DNA of 53,527 bases from JACZST01 sp964195155. Lineage in GTDB: Bacteria > Actinomycetota > Acidimicrobiia > Spongiisociales > UBA5794. Positions within the stretch are counted from its first letter, which is position 1. Every line of letters starts with the position of its first letter. The stretch spans positions 1 to 53,527 of the forward strand of contig CAXMOP010000033.1 in the NCBI GenBank assembly GCA_964195155.1, written 5' to 3'. Of this stretch, positions 9,201 through 17,574 are shown piece by piece. Under the pieces are notes generated by a model. That model ran no database searches. It was not told the origin of the DNA and saw only the letters and a list, made by a program, of their open reading frames with translations. The translations under genes were made by a program, and so were the position numbers.

Positions 9201-9749
9201 CTCGAAGAGTTCGTAGACACATTCACCTTCCAGACCTTTGAGCCGCGGGGGATGGTCGAGGGCCACCCGAACATCAAGATGTCGAACTCGATCATCGACT
9301 ACGTGTTCCGTGCCCTCGGCGTCGAGTATCTGAGGCGCGATGAGCTGGCCCAGGTTCCGCCGGACCGTACCGGGGCGCTCCCGGAACCGCCGTCGGGCCT
9401 TGCGGTGGAGGCCGGCATGCAGCTCGACCTCACCGAAGCGGCCATGGAGTCGGAAATCGCCGCACAGGTGGCGGCAGCAGAATTCGTCGACGCCGAGATT
9501 GTCGACAGTGAGATCGTCGATATCCGTCCAACCGATTCGGCTCGGGCGTCGAATGGACGGATCGAGGAGCCAACGATGGCCCTCAACGGCGGCGCTACCG
9601 CAGCAGCGGTGGCGACGGTGGCAGCGGAATCATCGCTGGGTGATCTGATGGGAGATGCACCCGCTTGCCAGGCATGCGGTCATATGACCGTGCGTAACGG
9701 GTCGTGCTACGTGTGCTTGACCTGTGGAGATACAACCGGCTGCAGCTGA
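6240..9749 (+). CDS. nrdJ: Adenosylcobalamin-dependent (class II) ribonucleoside-diphosphate reductase
   Basis: A 1169-residue class II ribonucleotide reductase that makes deoxynucleotides using a B12 radical and needs no oxygen. Visible catalytic cysteines: C218 (PHACFI) and C437 (TACNLASLNL) as the reducible pair, and C426 (NPCSE) as the thiyl-radical residue. A TSCPD-type domain lies near residues 900-1030, and a Cys-rich tail with CQACG and CLTCG pairs (from C1143) should relay reducing equivalents. I chose the ATG at 6240, 7 bp after GGGAGGA; a GTG start at 6156 would lie inside NrdR box 2. The first 40 residues include an NTGPT-like repeat. No other reductase or nrdR gene is in the window. 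Confidence 0.95.
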   Translation: MTTVANNGDGGTADTQSNPGLTNTGPTNTGPNNTGLTIERRFTTAEEDPFDTVEWVRRDSRITNPDGSVVFEMENAEVPASWSQVAGDIMVSKYFRKAGVPIRDEEGHSVLDDAGEPVLGTETSTRQVINRLATTWRWWGQKHGYFATEEDADAFQDELAYMLLHQMGAPNSPQWFNTGLNHQYGIEGPAQGFWYIDPDTGEAVESPDSYSRPAPHACFIMSVDDDLVNPGGIMDLWVREARLFKMGAGAGANFSGIRAEGEPLSGGGKSSGLMSFLKVGDRAAGAIKSGGTTRRAAKMVIVDIDHPDVEAFIAWKAKEEDKVRALVAAGYSSDFNGEAYATVAGQNSNNSVRVSNEFVQAVMDDEDWDLTARTGGTVKTVRARDLWHQIAEAAWASADPGVQFHGTVNEWHTSPAGGEIRASNPCSEYMFIDNTACNLASLNLGQFYDDPSGVFDLDGYRHAIRLWTIVLEISVTMAQFPSKEIAQGSYDYRTLGLGYANLGSLLMRIGIAYDSEKGRAIAGALTAILTGDAYATSAELAGVLGPFAKFEENRDSMMRVLRNHRRAAYDADQDEYNEISHHVSGINAAEAPQDLVASARDSWDRAVQLGEEHGYRNAQATVLAPTGTIGLLMDCDTTGVEPDFALVKFKKLAGGGYFKIANRSIAPALQRLGYNPDQIVEILEYVVGTGDLQRSPHVNAATLMAKGFTAEDIGKIEETLGSVFELGFAFNQWTLGEETMQRLGFTPEQYNGLGFAMLHELGFSAEDIGEANDVVCGRQTIEGAPGLKEDHLSVFDTANRNGRYGKRFIHHHGHINMMAAAQPFISGAISKTINMPNEATVDEIEESYRMSWELGLKSMALYRDGSKASQPLSSTTDDAAIGEMDDELADAVELEARIHAGMFTAGMSPTQAYHDLPRPRFLLAARRKGYTQEARVGGHKVFLRTGEYEDGTLGEVFIDLAKEGATLRGILSCFAIAVSKGLQYGVPLEEFVDTFTFQTFEPRGMVEGHPNIKMSNSIIDYVFRALGVEYLRRDELAQVPPDRTGALPEPPSGLAVEAGMQLDLTEAAMESEIAAQVAAAEFVDAEIVDSEIVDIRPTDSARASNGRIEEPTMALNGGATAAAVATVAAESSLGDLMGDAPACQACGHMTVRNGSCYVCLTCGDTTGCS
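6297..6341 (+). repeat. Three 15-bp tandem repeats in the nrdJ N-terminal coding region
   Basis: Three consecutive 15-bp units of the form GGCCYGAMCAACACK encode a short Thr-Asn-Thr-Gly-Pro-type repeat. They lie before the conserved reductase fold, so the region is probably a flexible, length-variable linker. Confidence 0.75.
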
Positions 9750-9793
9750 GCGGTGGGCTCGTGGTGGAGCCAACAGCCTAGGAAGGGTTGTCG

Positions 9794-9824
9794 AAGGGGA
9801 GTCCCTCGGGGGAGGGCTCCCCTT
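9794..9824. terminator. Hairpin terminator after nrdJ
   Basis: AAGGGGAG (9794-9801) pairs with CTCCCCTT (9817-9824), and an inner CCCTC/GAGGG stem closes a GGG loop. It follows the nrdJ stop by 45 bp. The downstream run is pyrimidine-rich (CTCTCC) rather than a pure T tract. Confidence 0.6.
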
Positions 9825-9885
9825 CTCTCCGTCGTAAGTATGCGTACCCACCCCTGAGGTTCGCCCGCATACGTACGATGGGTCC

Positions 9886-10677
9886 ATGTCCTTCGCTTCG
9901 GCCACCGCGGTCAGCCATGTCATGGGCAACGTGTACCAATCCGCCGTCAAGGAAGGCTGGGACATTTTCGGGGCGGCCAACGGTGGATACCTCATGGCGA
10001 TGGCCGCCCGGGCCATGGCCGAGACTGCGGAGCGCCCCAACCCGGTGACGATCACCGCCCACTACCTCAGCCCCGCCAGCCCGGGGCCGGTCACGATCGA
10101 TACCGATCTGATAAAGCAGGGCCGGCGATTCGCCACGGTCCAGGCGAGGCTCAACGATCCGGAGCGACCGCTCGTGGCCCTTCAGGGGACCTTCGGGGCC
10201 CTCGAACCCTCCAGCACCCTGAAACGCTTCGAAGCGGGACCGCCCGACCTGCCGCCGCCCGGGGAGTGCGTCAGTGCCGAACCCACCGACACCTTCCCGC
10301 CGCCCATCGTCGGCAAGGTCGATGTCCGCATCCACCCCGACGACGTGCCGTTCATCTCGGACGCACCGAAGGAACCCCGCATGCGGGGCTGGTTCCGGCT
10401 CCGCGACGATGAGCCGATTGACACGTTTGCCCTGCTGCTGGCCGTCGACGGCTTTCCCCCGGCGATCTTCAACGCCAATCACCCGCCGGCATGGACGCCC
10501 ACGGTGGAGCTCACCACGCACATCCGTGCGGTTCCGGTGAAGGACGGGTGGCTGGCGTGTACTTTCACCACCCGGTTCATCACCGGCGGCTTCCTGGAGG
10601 AGGACGGCGAGGTATGGGACGCCACCGGGCGCCTCATCGCCCAATCCCGCCAACTGGCACTGCTGCCAAGGACCTGA
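9886..10677 (+). CDS. Acyl-CoA thioesterase-like hot-dog protein
   Basis: A 263-residue protein of the thioesterase superfamily (TesB-like, double hot-dog). The N-terminal half has GAANGGYLMAMAARAM (the helix entering the first hot-dog) and ITAHYLSPASPGPVTIDTDLIKQGRRFATVQARL. The second half repeats the fold and ends with GFLEEDGEVWDATGRLIAQSRQLA, the usual C-terminal signature. It probably hydrolyses an acyl-CoA; substrate unknown. It stands alone between hairpins and repeats. Confidence 0.82.
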   Translation: MSFASATAVSHVMGNVYQSAVKEGWDIFGAANGGYLMAMAARAMAETAERPNPVTITAHYLSPASPGPVTIDTDLIKQGRRFATVQARLNDPERPLVALQGTFGALEPSSTLKRFEAGPPDLPPPGECVSAEPTDTFPPPIVGKVDVRIHPDDVPFISDAPKEPRMRGWFRLRDDEPIDTFALLLAVDGFPPAIFNANHPPAWTPTVELTTHIRAVPVKDGWLACTFTTRFITGGFLEEDGEVWDATGRLIAQSRQLALLPRT

Positions 10678-10706
10678 AGGCCACAAGCCACCGCCACCTT
10701 GCTCCC

Positions 10707-10795
10707 CTCCCCGGTCGACTTCTCTTTTGCTCGCCCCCAGGGGGAAGGCAAGAAAGTCGCCTCGCTGCGCTCGGCACCTCCCCCCTGAGGGTCGA
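10707..10795 (-). repeat. G/C-rich dispersed repeat, inverted copy A
   Basis: Contains GCCTCGCTGCGCTCGGCACC followed by CCCCCTGAGG, the reverse complement of the repeat found at 31352-31792 and 53288-53527. A CTTTTGCTCGCCCCC motif, also in those copies, lies at its left edge. No gene is seen between 10678 and 10882. Confidence 0.85.
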
Positions 10796-10882
10796 AACGG
10801 ATTCTTAGCGGACTCTCAGGATCAGTCTGGCCCTTCGCGGCGTTCTGAATGCAAGACCTCGAACCCGCGAAGGGGATGCGCC

Positions 10883-12034
10883 ATGACCACCACGAGCAGC
10901 AGCTACACCGGATACGAACCCCCGGGAACGGGCAACACACCGGGCCCTCGGCGCTCGAACAGGCGACGCGGTGGGATCGTCCTCCTTCTTGCCGCCGCGC
11001 TCTTCGTCGGTGCGATCACCGGCGCCGCGGTGTCGACCCTGATCGATGATCCGGCACCAGCCGCCATCGCCGAGCAGCCGATCGCCGAGCCCGCCACTCC
11101 CGCGAGTCAGGTCGAGGTGGCAACGGCAGCGGGCACGCTCGACCCCGCGGCGATTGGGGCGGCGGTAATTCCCAGCGTCGTCGCGGTCGAGGTCGGGACG
11201 ACCCAGAACGGAGATTTCCTCCAGACGGCATCTGGATCCGGCGTCATCTACGACGCCCAGCACATCATCACCAACAACCACGTCGTCGAAGGCTCAACGG
11301 CCGTGCAGGTCGTGCTCTCCGACGGCCGCGTCTACCCGGCGGACGTGGTCGGAACCGATCCCATCACCGACGTCGCCGTTCTCAGCGTCGATGCCCCGGA
11401 CCTCGTCCCCCTGACCCGAGGCTCCACCGATTCGCTGACCGTCGGTGTCCCGGCGATCGCCATCGGCAGCCCGCTTGGGCTCGATGGCGGACCGTCTCTC
11501 TCGGTCGGCGTCGTGTCCGCCTTGGGCCGTGAGGTACAGACCAACCCGTCGGTCGTGTTGTACGGGATGATCCAGACCGATGCCCCGATCACCAATGGGT
11601 CGAGTGGCGGTGCTCTCGTCGATGGCAACGGCGCACTCATCGGCATCACCACCGCGGTCGGAGCAAGCGACCTCGGGATCGAAGGCATCGGCTTCGCCAC
11701 CCCGATCGAGATCGTTGAGAGGGTCGCCAACGACATCCTGACGAACGGCGAGGCTTCCCACGCCCTCCTCGGGATCGTGGGCAGCACCGCCTACGAGCCG
11801 ATCGACAACGAAGGCGTCGCCCCGCTTGGGGTCACCGTCGAAGAAGTAACCCCAGGTTCGGCGGCAGCCGGTGCCGGCGTCAACCCCGGCCAAGTCATCA
11901 CCGCTGCCGACGGAGTGCCGGTCCACACGATGGACGAGCTCATCACGCTGCTCCGGCTCTATGGGGTCGGCGACTCGATCGACCTCGACTTTGCCAACAG
12001 TGCATCCGTCACCATCCTGCTCGGTGCTCGATAA
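10883..12034 (+). CDS. HtrA/DegP-like membrane-anchored serine protease with PDZ domain
   Basis: A 383-residue S1C protease. Residues 31-53 are a single membrane anchor, placing the protease outside. The triad is visible: H133 (ITNNHVVEG), D163 (DPITDVAVL) and S241 (NGSSGGAL). A PDZ domain occupies about 295-378 (GVTVEEVTPGSAAAGAGVNPGQVITAADG). Such proteins degrade or refold damaged envelope proteins. The start at 10883 is preferred over an upstream start because it follows the GAAGGGG ribosome site and lies just before the anchor. Monocistronic. Confidence 0.93.
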   Translation: MTTTSSSYTGYEPPGTGNTPGPRRSNRRRGGIVLLLAAALFVGAITGAAVSTLIDDPAPAAIAEQPIAEPATPASQVEVATAAGTLDPAAIGAAVIPSVVAVEVGTTQNGDFLQTASGSGVIYDAQHIITNNHVVEGSTAVQVVLSDGRVYPADVVGTDPITDVAVLSVDAPDLVPLTRGSTDSLTVGVPAIAIGSPLGLDGGPSLSVGVVSALGREVQTNPSVVLYGMIQTDAPITNGSSGGALVDGNGALIGITTAVGASDLGIEGIGFATPIEIVERVANDILTNGEASHALLGIVGSTAYEPIDNEGVAPLGVTVEEVTPGSAAAGAGVNPGQVITAADGVPVHTMDELITLLRLYGVGDSIDLDFANSASVTILLGAR

Positions 12035-12072
12035 CTTCACCCTCGCGACACACGCCATTCGGCTCGACCGAG

Positions 12073-12105
12073 GAGATTCGCCTCCCACTCAGGGGGGCGA
12101 ATCTC
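12073..12105. terminator. Hairpin terminator after the HtrA-like gene
   Basis: GAGATTCGCC (12073-12082) pairs perfectly with GGCGAATCTC (12096-12105), extended by four more pairs to a 5-nt loop. It is followed by ATTGT, not a full T tract. It separates the protease from the regulator gene. Confidence 0.65.
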
Positions 12106-12144
12106 ATTGTCGGAATCGAAATGTCACAAATCCGACGAATCCTC

Positions 12145-12180
12145 TTGACTACTTCCTCTGCGTTCGATAATATTCGAATG
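12145..12180 (+). promoter_or_regulatory. Promoter and palindromic operator of the ArsR-family gene
   Basis: TTGACT (12145-12150), a 17-bp spacer and TAATAT (12168-12173). The -10 lies inside the imperfect palindrome TTCGATAATATTCGAA (12163-12178; 6 of 8 arm positions pair), the kind of site an ArsR-type dimer could bind. This suggests autoregulation. Confidence 0.5.
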
Positions 12181-12240
12181 CGACGAGAAGCTCCCAGGGA
12201 ACACTCGGGGGCGCCACGGGAAGGCATTGAGAGGTTTGCG

Positions 12241-13344
12241 ATGACCATGGAGCCAAGAGTGCGGGACTTCACCGCTCAGCGACGGAAAGAGCCGGTGGTC
12301 GAGCTCGCGCTGCATTCCGCGGCCGACCTCCTGGTCGTGCTGTGGTTGCTGGAGGGGTGCAACGAGGCGCTACAAGACTTCGAGGAGTACGGTCTTGGCT
12401 CGGACTGGTTCGCCGAGATCACCGCCCAACTCTCAGCCGAAGCCACTGAATCGGTCGGACTGGTCGGCGCCGGCGACGTCTGGGTTTCCGTCCTCGGAAT
12501 CCTCGCCGACATGCCGGACGGCAGCACCGTGGACGAGTTCATCGACCACGTTCAGGCGATGGATCCGGTCGTTCTTCGCTCTCGCCTAGTTGAGCTGAAG
12601 ACATCGAAAAGCGCCGATGCCGATTTACTCCATGCCGCTGCCGAGGGCGACGAGGAAGCGCTCGAGCAATTCCTTGGCCTACCCATGTTCGACGATCACC
12701 CTCGGTGGCGGGACACCGTGCAACACCTTCTCGAGATCCCGCCAGATGAAACGACCGATCGGATCGTCACCGCGATGCGCATGGTGCAGAAGGATGCCTT
12801 CGCCGAATACGAGACCGACTTCCGCTCGATCCTGGAGCGCGACATCGTTGCTCACCGCAGCATGGCAACGCGCCTGTCCGCCGAACGCCTGGTGGAGCTG
12901 ACGACGAACGGAATCTCCATCGAACGGGGCGGCTATCGCAAGCCCATCCTGCTGGTTCCGACGGTTGCCGGACGCCCGTGGGTGATCTTCACCGAGACAC
13001 CGGAGCGGCTGATCATGGCCTATCCGGTGGCGGATGAGTACATGGACGCCGATCCGGACGCACCGCCCAACTGGTTGATCAAGACCTACAAGGCTCTCGG
13101 CGACGAACGGCGCCTCCGCATCCTGCGCCGCCTCTCGCAGGGCCCGGCCTCGCTCCACGAGCTCGCCGAAGAGCTCGACGTCTCCAAGTCGACGCTGCAT
13201 CACCACATGATGCTGCTCCGCGCCGCCGGGCTGGTGAAAGTACAGATCGGAAACGAGAAGGAATACGAACTGCGCGAGGACGTGGTCCCGGAAACGGCCG
13301 CGGTTCTTCAGGCATACATACAGACGAAAGACGGAGAGAGATGA
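12241..13344 (+). CDS. ArsR-family winged-helix transcriptional regulator with large N-terminal domain
   Basis: A 367-residue protein. Residues from about 270 to 350 are an ArsR-type winged helix: LIKTYKALGDERRLRILRRL, then LHELAEELDVSKSTLHHHM (recognition helix) and a wing. The N-terminal 260 residues are helical and acidic, of unknown fold, and replace the short arms of classical ArsR proteins; I see no metal-binding cysteines. The ATG at 12241 follows GAGAGG by 6 nt; an upstream frame to 12121 overlaps the promoter and is rejected. It probably represses its own palindromic promoter and the coupled small gene downstream. Signal unknown. Confidence 0.83.
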   Translation: MTMEPRVRDFTAQRRKEPVVELALHSAADLLVVLWLLEGCNEALQDFEEYGLGSDWFAEITAQLSAEATESVGLVGAGDVWVSVLGILADMPDGSTVDEFIDHVQAMDPVVLRSRLVELKTSKSADADLLHAAAEGDEEALEQFLGLPMFDDHPRWRDTVQHLLEIPPDETTDRIVTAMRMVQKDAFAEYETDFRSILERDIVAHRSMATRLSAERLVELTTNGISIERGGYRKPILLVPTVAGRPWVIFTETPERLIMAYPVADEYMDADPDAPPNWLIKTYKALGDERRLRILRRLSQGPASLHELAEELDVSKSTLHHHMMLLRAAGLVKVQIGNEKEYELREDVVPETAAVLQAYIQTKDGER

Positions 13345-13589
13345 TGTTGCATACACCAGCACTGGGAAACGCGCGGATGGATGAGTTCATCGCATCCGCC
13401 CGCCGCACGGACGAGGCGCGGCGTCTGCACAATCGAGGGTCGCCTTTCCTCCGATTGCGGCTCGTAATGGCACGCCGGATCGTTTTGATCGGCGCCAGGC
13501 TCCACGGCCGGGATCCGGCGGTTATCGGCCGGGTCGTGATCCTCGATTCCTGCGGGCAAGCCCCACGGGAGGTCCGACAAGCGGCTTGA
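13341..13589 (+). CDS. Small basic hypothetical protein
   Basis: An 82-codon frame whose ATG overlaps the regulator stop (ATGA) after a GGAGAG ribosome site, so it is positioned to be co-translated. The product is Arg-rich, with a short hydrophobic/basic helix (LRLRLVMARRIVLIGARLHG). Small proteins with similar C-terminal helices occur in actinobacteria, but I do not recognise a named family. Two hairpins follow its stop, consistent with the end of a transcript. Confidence 0.5.
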   Translation: MMLHTPALGNARMDEFIASARRTDEARRLHNRGSPFLRLRLVMARRIVLIGARLHGRDPAVIGRVVILDSCGQAPREVRQAA

Positions 13590-13593
13590 CCAA

Positions 13594-13641
13594 GTCAGCT
13601 GTGTCGGCTGACTGGGCCCCGGGACCGCCATCCCGGGGCCC
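13594..13641. terminator. Double hairpin terminator
   Basis: First stem GTCAGC/GCTGAC (13594-13599 / 13607-13612); second, very stable stem of 11 perfect pairs GGGCCCCGGGA/TCCCGGGGCCC (13614-13624 / 13631-13641) around CCGCCA. No T tract. It separates the regulator pair from the ABC genes. Confidence 0.65.
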
Positions 13642-13796
13642 CAGCGCGCGACGAGACCGAATCGCTTCTCGATACCGCAGCCTCGAGCACGGAGTCGGGG
13701 TAGCGAGCCCCGCGAGCCGCCCCCAACAAACGGCCCCAGGCAGTTGAAACACCGAGTCACCTACCGTCTGGGCCTCCGCTTCACCGAGGGGACATC

Positions 13797-14546
13797 ATGG
13801 AAGGCACAGCGAGCAACGGCATTGCCGCACGTATGACCGACGGCGTCAAGATCTACGGAATGGGCGATGCCGAGGTGCGGGCTCTCGACGGCGTCACACA
13901 ACAGTTCGCCGCCGGTCAATTCAGCGCGATCATGGGTCCTTCCGGGTCGGGGAAATCGACGATGCTGCACACGCTTGCCGGCCTCGACAATCTGACCTCG
14001 GGAACCGTCCATATCGGCGATACCGAACTCGGCAGCCTCAGTGACCGTGAACTGACGATCCTGCGCCGCAAGAAGGTCGGGTTCATTTTCCAGGCCTTCA
14101 ACCTCATCCCGACGCTCAACGCCGAGGAGAACATCAACCTGCCCCTGTCGATCGCCGGCGATCAGCCGGACAAAGAGTGGTTCGACCAAGTGGTCGCCGC
14201 CGTCGGCATCGAAGACCGGCTTGACCATCGTCCCGCCGAGCTCTCAGGCGGACAGCAGCAACGGGTCGCCGCAGCGAGGGCCCTCGTGTCAAAACCGGCC
14301 ATCGTGTTCGCCGACGAGCCGAGCGGGAACCTCGACTCGAAGGCGGAGGCCGAGCTGCTTTCGTTCATGCGCAGCGCCGTCGACGACCTCGAGCAGACGA
14401 TCGTGATGGTGACCCACGACCCCATTGCCGCCAGCTACTCAGACCGCATCATCTTCCTCGACGACGGCGACTGCGTCGACGAGTTGTTGAATCCAACCGT
14501 CGATTCGATCCTCGACCAGATGAAGAGGCTCGGAGAAGACGCATGA
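13797..14546 (+). CDS. ABC transporter ATPase, MacB/LolD-like
   Basis: A 249-residue ATPase. Walker A GPSGSGKST (47-55), Q-loop FIFQAFNLIPTL, signature LSGGQQQR (about 146) and Walker B IVFADEPSG (about 166), with NLDSK and H-loop MVTHD. The sequence type is the MacB/LolD/FtsE group that powers mechanotransmission permeases. GAGGGG precedes the ATG. The stop overlaps the permease start by 4 bp, so the two form one complex. Confidence 0.93.
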   Translation: MEGTASNGIAARMTDGVKIYGMGDAEVRALDGVTQQFAAGQFSAIMGPSGSGKSTMLHTLAGLDNLTSGTVHIGDTELGSLSDRELTILRRKKVGFIFQAFNLIPTLNAEENINLPLSIAGDQPDKEWFDQVVAAVGIEDRLDHRPAELSGGQQQRVAAARALVSKPAIVFADEPSGNLDSKAEAELLSFMRSAVDDLEQTIVMVTHDPIAASYSDRIIFLDDGDCVDELLNPTVDSILDQMKRLGEDA

Positions 14547-17122
14547 TCCGAGCCGCCCTCAAGGGGGTCGCTGCCAACAAGGTGCGCTTGATCCTCACCG
14601 CGTTTGCGATCGTCATCGGGGTCGCCTTCGTCGCAGCAAGTTTCGTCTTCACCGACACGATCAACGCCAGGTTCGAGTCGCTGTTGACCGATGTCTCTGC
14701 GGGAATCGATGTCTATGTGCGCCCGGAGCCGCCGGAAACCGGTAACGAATTCACCGAGGTCGGCTCGATATCGGAAGACACCCTGGACGACGTTCTCGCC
14801 GTGCCGGGCGTGCGAGTCGCCGAGGGCGCAGTAGGCGGATACGCCCAGTTCGTCGACGGTAACGGCGATGCAGTGGGTGGACAGGGTCCACCCACCTTCG
14901 GCTTTTCCTGGGTCATGGCTGACGAGTTGAACCCGCTGAGCATCGCTGCAGGGAACGGTAGGCCACCGAGCGCACCCGGCGAAGTGGTCGCCGACCTCGG
15001 CACTGCCGATACCGCGGGATTCGCCATCGGTGACACGGTCACGGTGCTGACCCTCGGCCCGCCAGAGGAGTTCGTCCTGGTCGGTCTCGCCAACTTCGGC
15101 GAGGAGGACAACCTGGCCGGCGCCACGATCGCGGCGTTCGAGTTCGGCGAGGCACAACGCCTCCTCGACCTCGAGGGACAATTTTCCGAGATCTCGGTGG
15201 CTGGAGATCAGGGTGTCGAGGCCGAGACACTGGCCTCCGACGTCGAGACCGCCCTCGGCAATGGATTCCTCGTGCAGACCGCCGAACAGTCCAATCAGGA
15301 GCAGCTCGCCGACATCGGCGAGGCGCTCGGATTCTTGAACACGGCGCTGCTGGCCTTTGCCTTCGTTGCGATCTTCGTTGGCGCTTTCATCATCACCAAC
15401 ACCTTCCGCATCATCGTCTCTCAGCGAACGAGGGAGCTCGCTTTGCTCCGAGCGATCGGGGCCACGGGACGGCAGGTCACCGGTCTGGTGGTCATCGAAG
15501 CGCTCGTTGTCGCCGTGCTGGCGTCGGTGGTTGGCGTTGTCGTAGGCGTGGGGCTGGCCCTCCTGCTGGCCGCGGCCATGAACGCCATCGGCTTCAACCT
15601 GCCCGACGGGCCGCTGACGCTTGCGCCGCGCACCGTGCTGATCGCCATGGCGGTCGGCATCGTCGTCACGGTGGTCGCCGCCGTGTTCCCAGCCCGCAAG
15701 GCGGCGAAGATACCCCCGGTCGCCGCCATGCACGAGGAGCTCATCAGGCCGCCGCGCAAGTCGCTCAGAAACCGGGCACTTGCGGGTGCGGCCGTCTCCG
15801 TCGGCGGGGTAGCGGCGCTGCTGGTCGGCTTGTTCGCCTCGATCGAGACCCCGGTCTTATGGGTGGGCATCGGTGCGCTGGTCTTCTTCCTCGGCGTCTC
15901 GATCCTGGCGCCGCTTGCCGCCAAGCCCGTCGCCGAAGTCATCGGCTGGCCGCTGCCAAGGCTGTTCAACGCCACCGGGCAGTTGGCAAAGGAAAACACC
16001 GCACGACAGCCCCGACGCACCGCATCAACGGCGTCTGCGTTGATGATCGGGGTGGCGCTCGTGGTGTTCGTCGCGATCCTCGCGGCATCGATCAAATCGA
16101 CGATTGAGGACACCATCCTCAGCGATTTTCCCGCCGACCTCACCGCGTCCTCGACGAACTTCGAGATCGGGGTCAGCCAGGCATTCACCACAGAGCTGGC
16201 CGAGCTCCAGGAGCTCGAGACGGTGACCCCGTTGGTATTCGACGAGGCCTCCCTCAACACCACCGAGGTGGTCGACGGCGAAGAGCTCGGTGTGGACGAG
16301 GGCGTGCAGCTCGTTGCCGTCAATCCGGTGCTGGTCGGCGACGTCGTGAACCTGGACCCGGCCCCAGGCGCCTACGAAGCGCTCACCGGCAGCGAAGGTG
16401 TTCTGGTGTTCGACGAGATCGTGGAAACCAACAGCTGGGTCGTTGGTGACGTCATCGTCATGGGCTTCCCAAACTCACCCGATACCAGCGTCAAGATCGT
16501 CGGGACGTTCGGCGGCGGAGACTTTGGCTCCTACATCATCGACCGCTCCTACTACGACACCCTGTACGACAATCCCTTCGACTCGCTGGTCTTGTCCACA
16601 TACGCTCCCGGAGTCGCGGTCGCCGATGCCCGGGCCGCGGCGGATGCGGTTGCCGAGCCCTACGCCAACGTGAACGTGCAGAACAAGAACGAGCTCGTAG
16701 CAGACGCCGAGATGCAGATCGATCAGCTGCTGGGCCTCCTCATCGGACTGCTGTTCCTGGCCATCATCATCGCCGTGCTCGGTATCACGAACACCCTGTC
16801 GCTGTCGATCATCGAGCGCACGCGCGAGATCGGGTTGCTCCGCGCCGTCGGCATGACCCGCCGCCAGACGCGGCGGATGGTGCGGTTGGAGGCGGTCATC
16901 ATCGCCCTCTTCGGTGCCGTGATGGGTGTGGGCATTGGACTGTTCCTCGGCTGGGCCACGGTGAGAGCGCTTGCCGATGTCGGGCTCGGGTCGTTTGCCA
17001 TCCCGTGGGGGCAGATCGGGTTCCTGGTGATCGCCGCCGGCCTCGCGGGAGTCATCGCCTCCATATACCCGTCGTGGAGCGCGTCGCGGATGAACGTGCT
17101 GGAAGCGATCGCGTACGAGTAA
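14543..17122 (+). CDS. ABC transporter permease with two FtsX domains
   Basis: An 859-residue membrane protein. An N-terminal helix (about 16-38) is followed by an extracellular MacB-type domain, three helices with an FtsX core (SQRTRELALLRAIGATGRQV, about 295), a central pair of helices, a second extracellular domain, and a second FtsX core (IIERTREIGLLRAVGMTRRQ, about 755). With the preceding ATPase this is a LolCDE/MacB-like mechanotransmission system, probably moving a lipoprotein, lipid or peptide out of the membrane. There is no adaptor gene nearby. Substrate unknown. Confidence 0.9.
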   Translation: MIRAALKGVAANKVRLILTAFAIVIGVAFVAASFVFTDTINARFESLLTDVSAGIDVYVRPEPPETGNEFTEVGSISEDTLDDVLAVPGVRVAEGAVGGYAQFVDGNGDAVGGQGPPTFGFSWVMADELNPLSIAAGNGRPPSAPGEVVADLGTADTAGFAIGDTVTVLTLGPPEEFVLVGLANFGEEDNLAGATIAAFEFGEAQRLLDLEGQFSEISVAGDQGVEAETLASDVETALGNGFLVQTAEQSNQEQLADIGEALGFLNTALLAFAFVAIFVGAFIITNTFRIIVSQRTRELALLRAIGATGRQVTGLVVIEALVVAVLASVVGVVVGVGLALLLAAAMNAIGFNLPDGPLTLAPRTVLIAMAVGIVVTVVAAVFPARKAAKIPPVAAMHEELIRPPRKSLRNRALAGAAVSVGGVAALLVGLFASIETPVLWVGIGALVFFLGVSILAPLAAKPVAEVIGWPLPRLFNATGQLAKENTARQPRRTASTASALMIGVALVVFVAILAASIKSTIEDTILSDFPADLTASSTNFEIGVSQAFTTELAELQELETVTPLVFDEASLNTTEVVDGEELGVDEGVQLVAVNPVLVGDVVNLDPAPGAYEALTGSEGVLVFDEIVETNSWVVGDVIVMGFPNSPDTSVKIVGTFGGGDFGSYIIDRSYYDTLYDNPFDSLVLSTYAPGVAVADARAAADAVAEPYANVNVQNKNELVADAEMQIDQLLGLLIGLLFLAIIIAVLGITNTLSLSIIERTREIGLLRAVGMTRRQTRRMVRLEAVIIALFGAVMGVGIGLFLGWATVRALADVGLGSFAIPWGQIGFLVIAAGLAGVIASIYPSWSASRMNVLEAIAYE

Positions 17123-17196
17123 GTCGAGAGTCTTGAGCCGAAAGTCAACAGGAATCAGGCTTCTCACGAACGATCCCGTTTGGTATACCTAGCTAC

Positions 17197-17570
17197 GTGC
17201 GGGATTTCAGGAAACTTGAAGTTTGGCATCGAGCTCATCAGCTCACACTCGACGTGTTCTCCGCCACCCAGTCGTTTCCACGAGCCGAAAGATTCGGGCT
17301 GACTTCACAGATCAGACGAGGTGCCGTCTCATTGCCCTCGAACATCGCTGAGGGAGCCGGCCGCGACACCCGACCCGACTATGGAAGGTTCCTGAGTGTG
17401 GCTTCAGGCTCAGCCCACGAGTTGGACTATCAGCTCGAACTCTCGCGCGATTCGGTTACCTGCGCAAAGAGGGATACCGCGAACTGGCTCGGGAGCTATC
17501 TGAGGTCCGTCGAATGCTCACCTCGCTTCGCAGTCGCGTCCTCGACGATGGGCCGAGGACTGACGACTGA
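17197..17570 (+). pseudogene. Four-helix-bundle (S23-like) protein, frameshifted
   Basis: The first 85 codons encode a typical 23S-rRNA intervening-sequence-type four-helix bundle (FRKLEVWHRAHQL, SQIRRGAVSLPSNIAEGAGR, GSAHELDYQLELSRD). At about 17450-17452 the frame shifts: the expected continuation FGYLRKEGYRELAREL, then SEVRRMLTSL, lies in the next frame and stops at 17570. Adding one T at GAT-TC would restore a family-length protein of about 125 residues. GTG start. Either a real one-base deletion or a homopolymer sequencing error. Function of the family is unclear. Confidence 0.8.
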
Positions 17571-17574
17571 CGAC

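Noticed and set aside
14435..15733. A 432-codon minus-strand frame
   Set aside because: It is antisense to the ABC permease; its composition (His/Asp/Gly-rich) is typical of a shadow frame.
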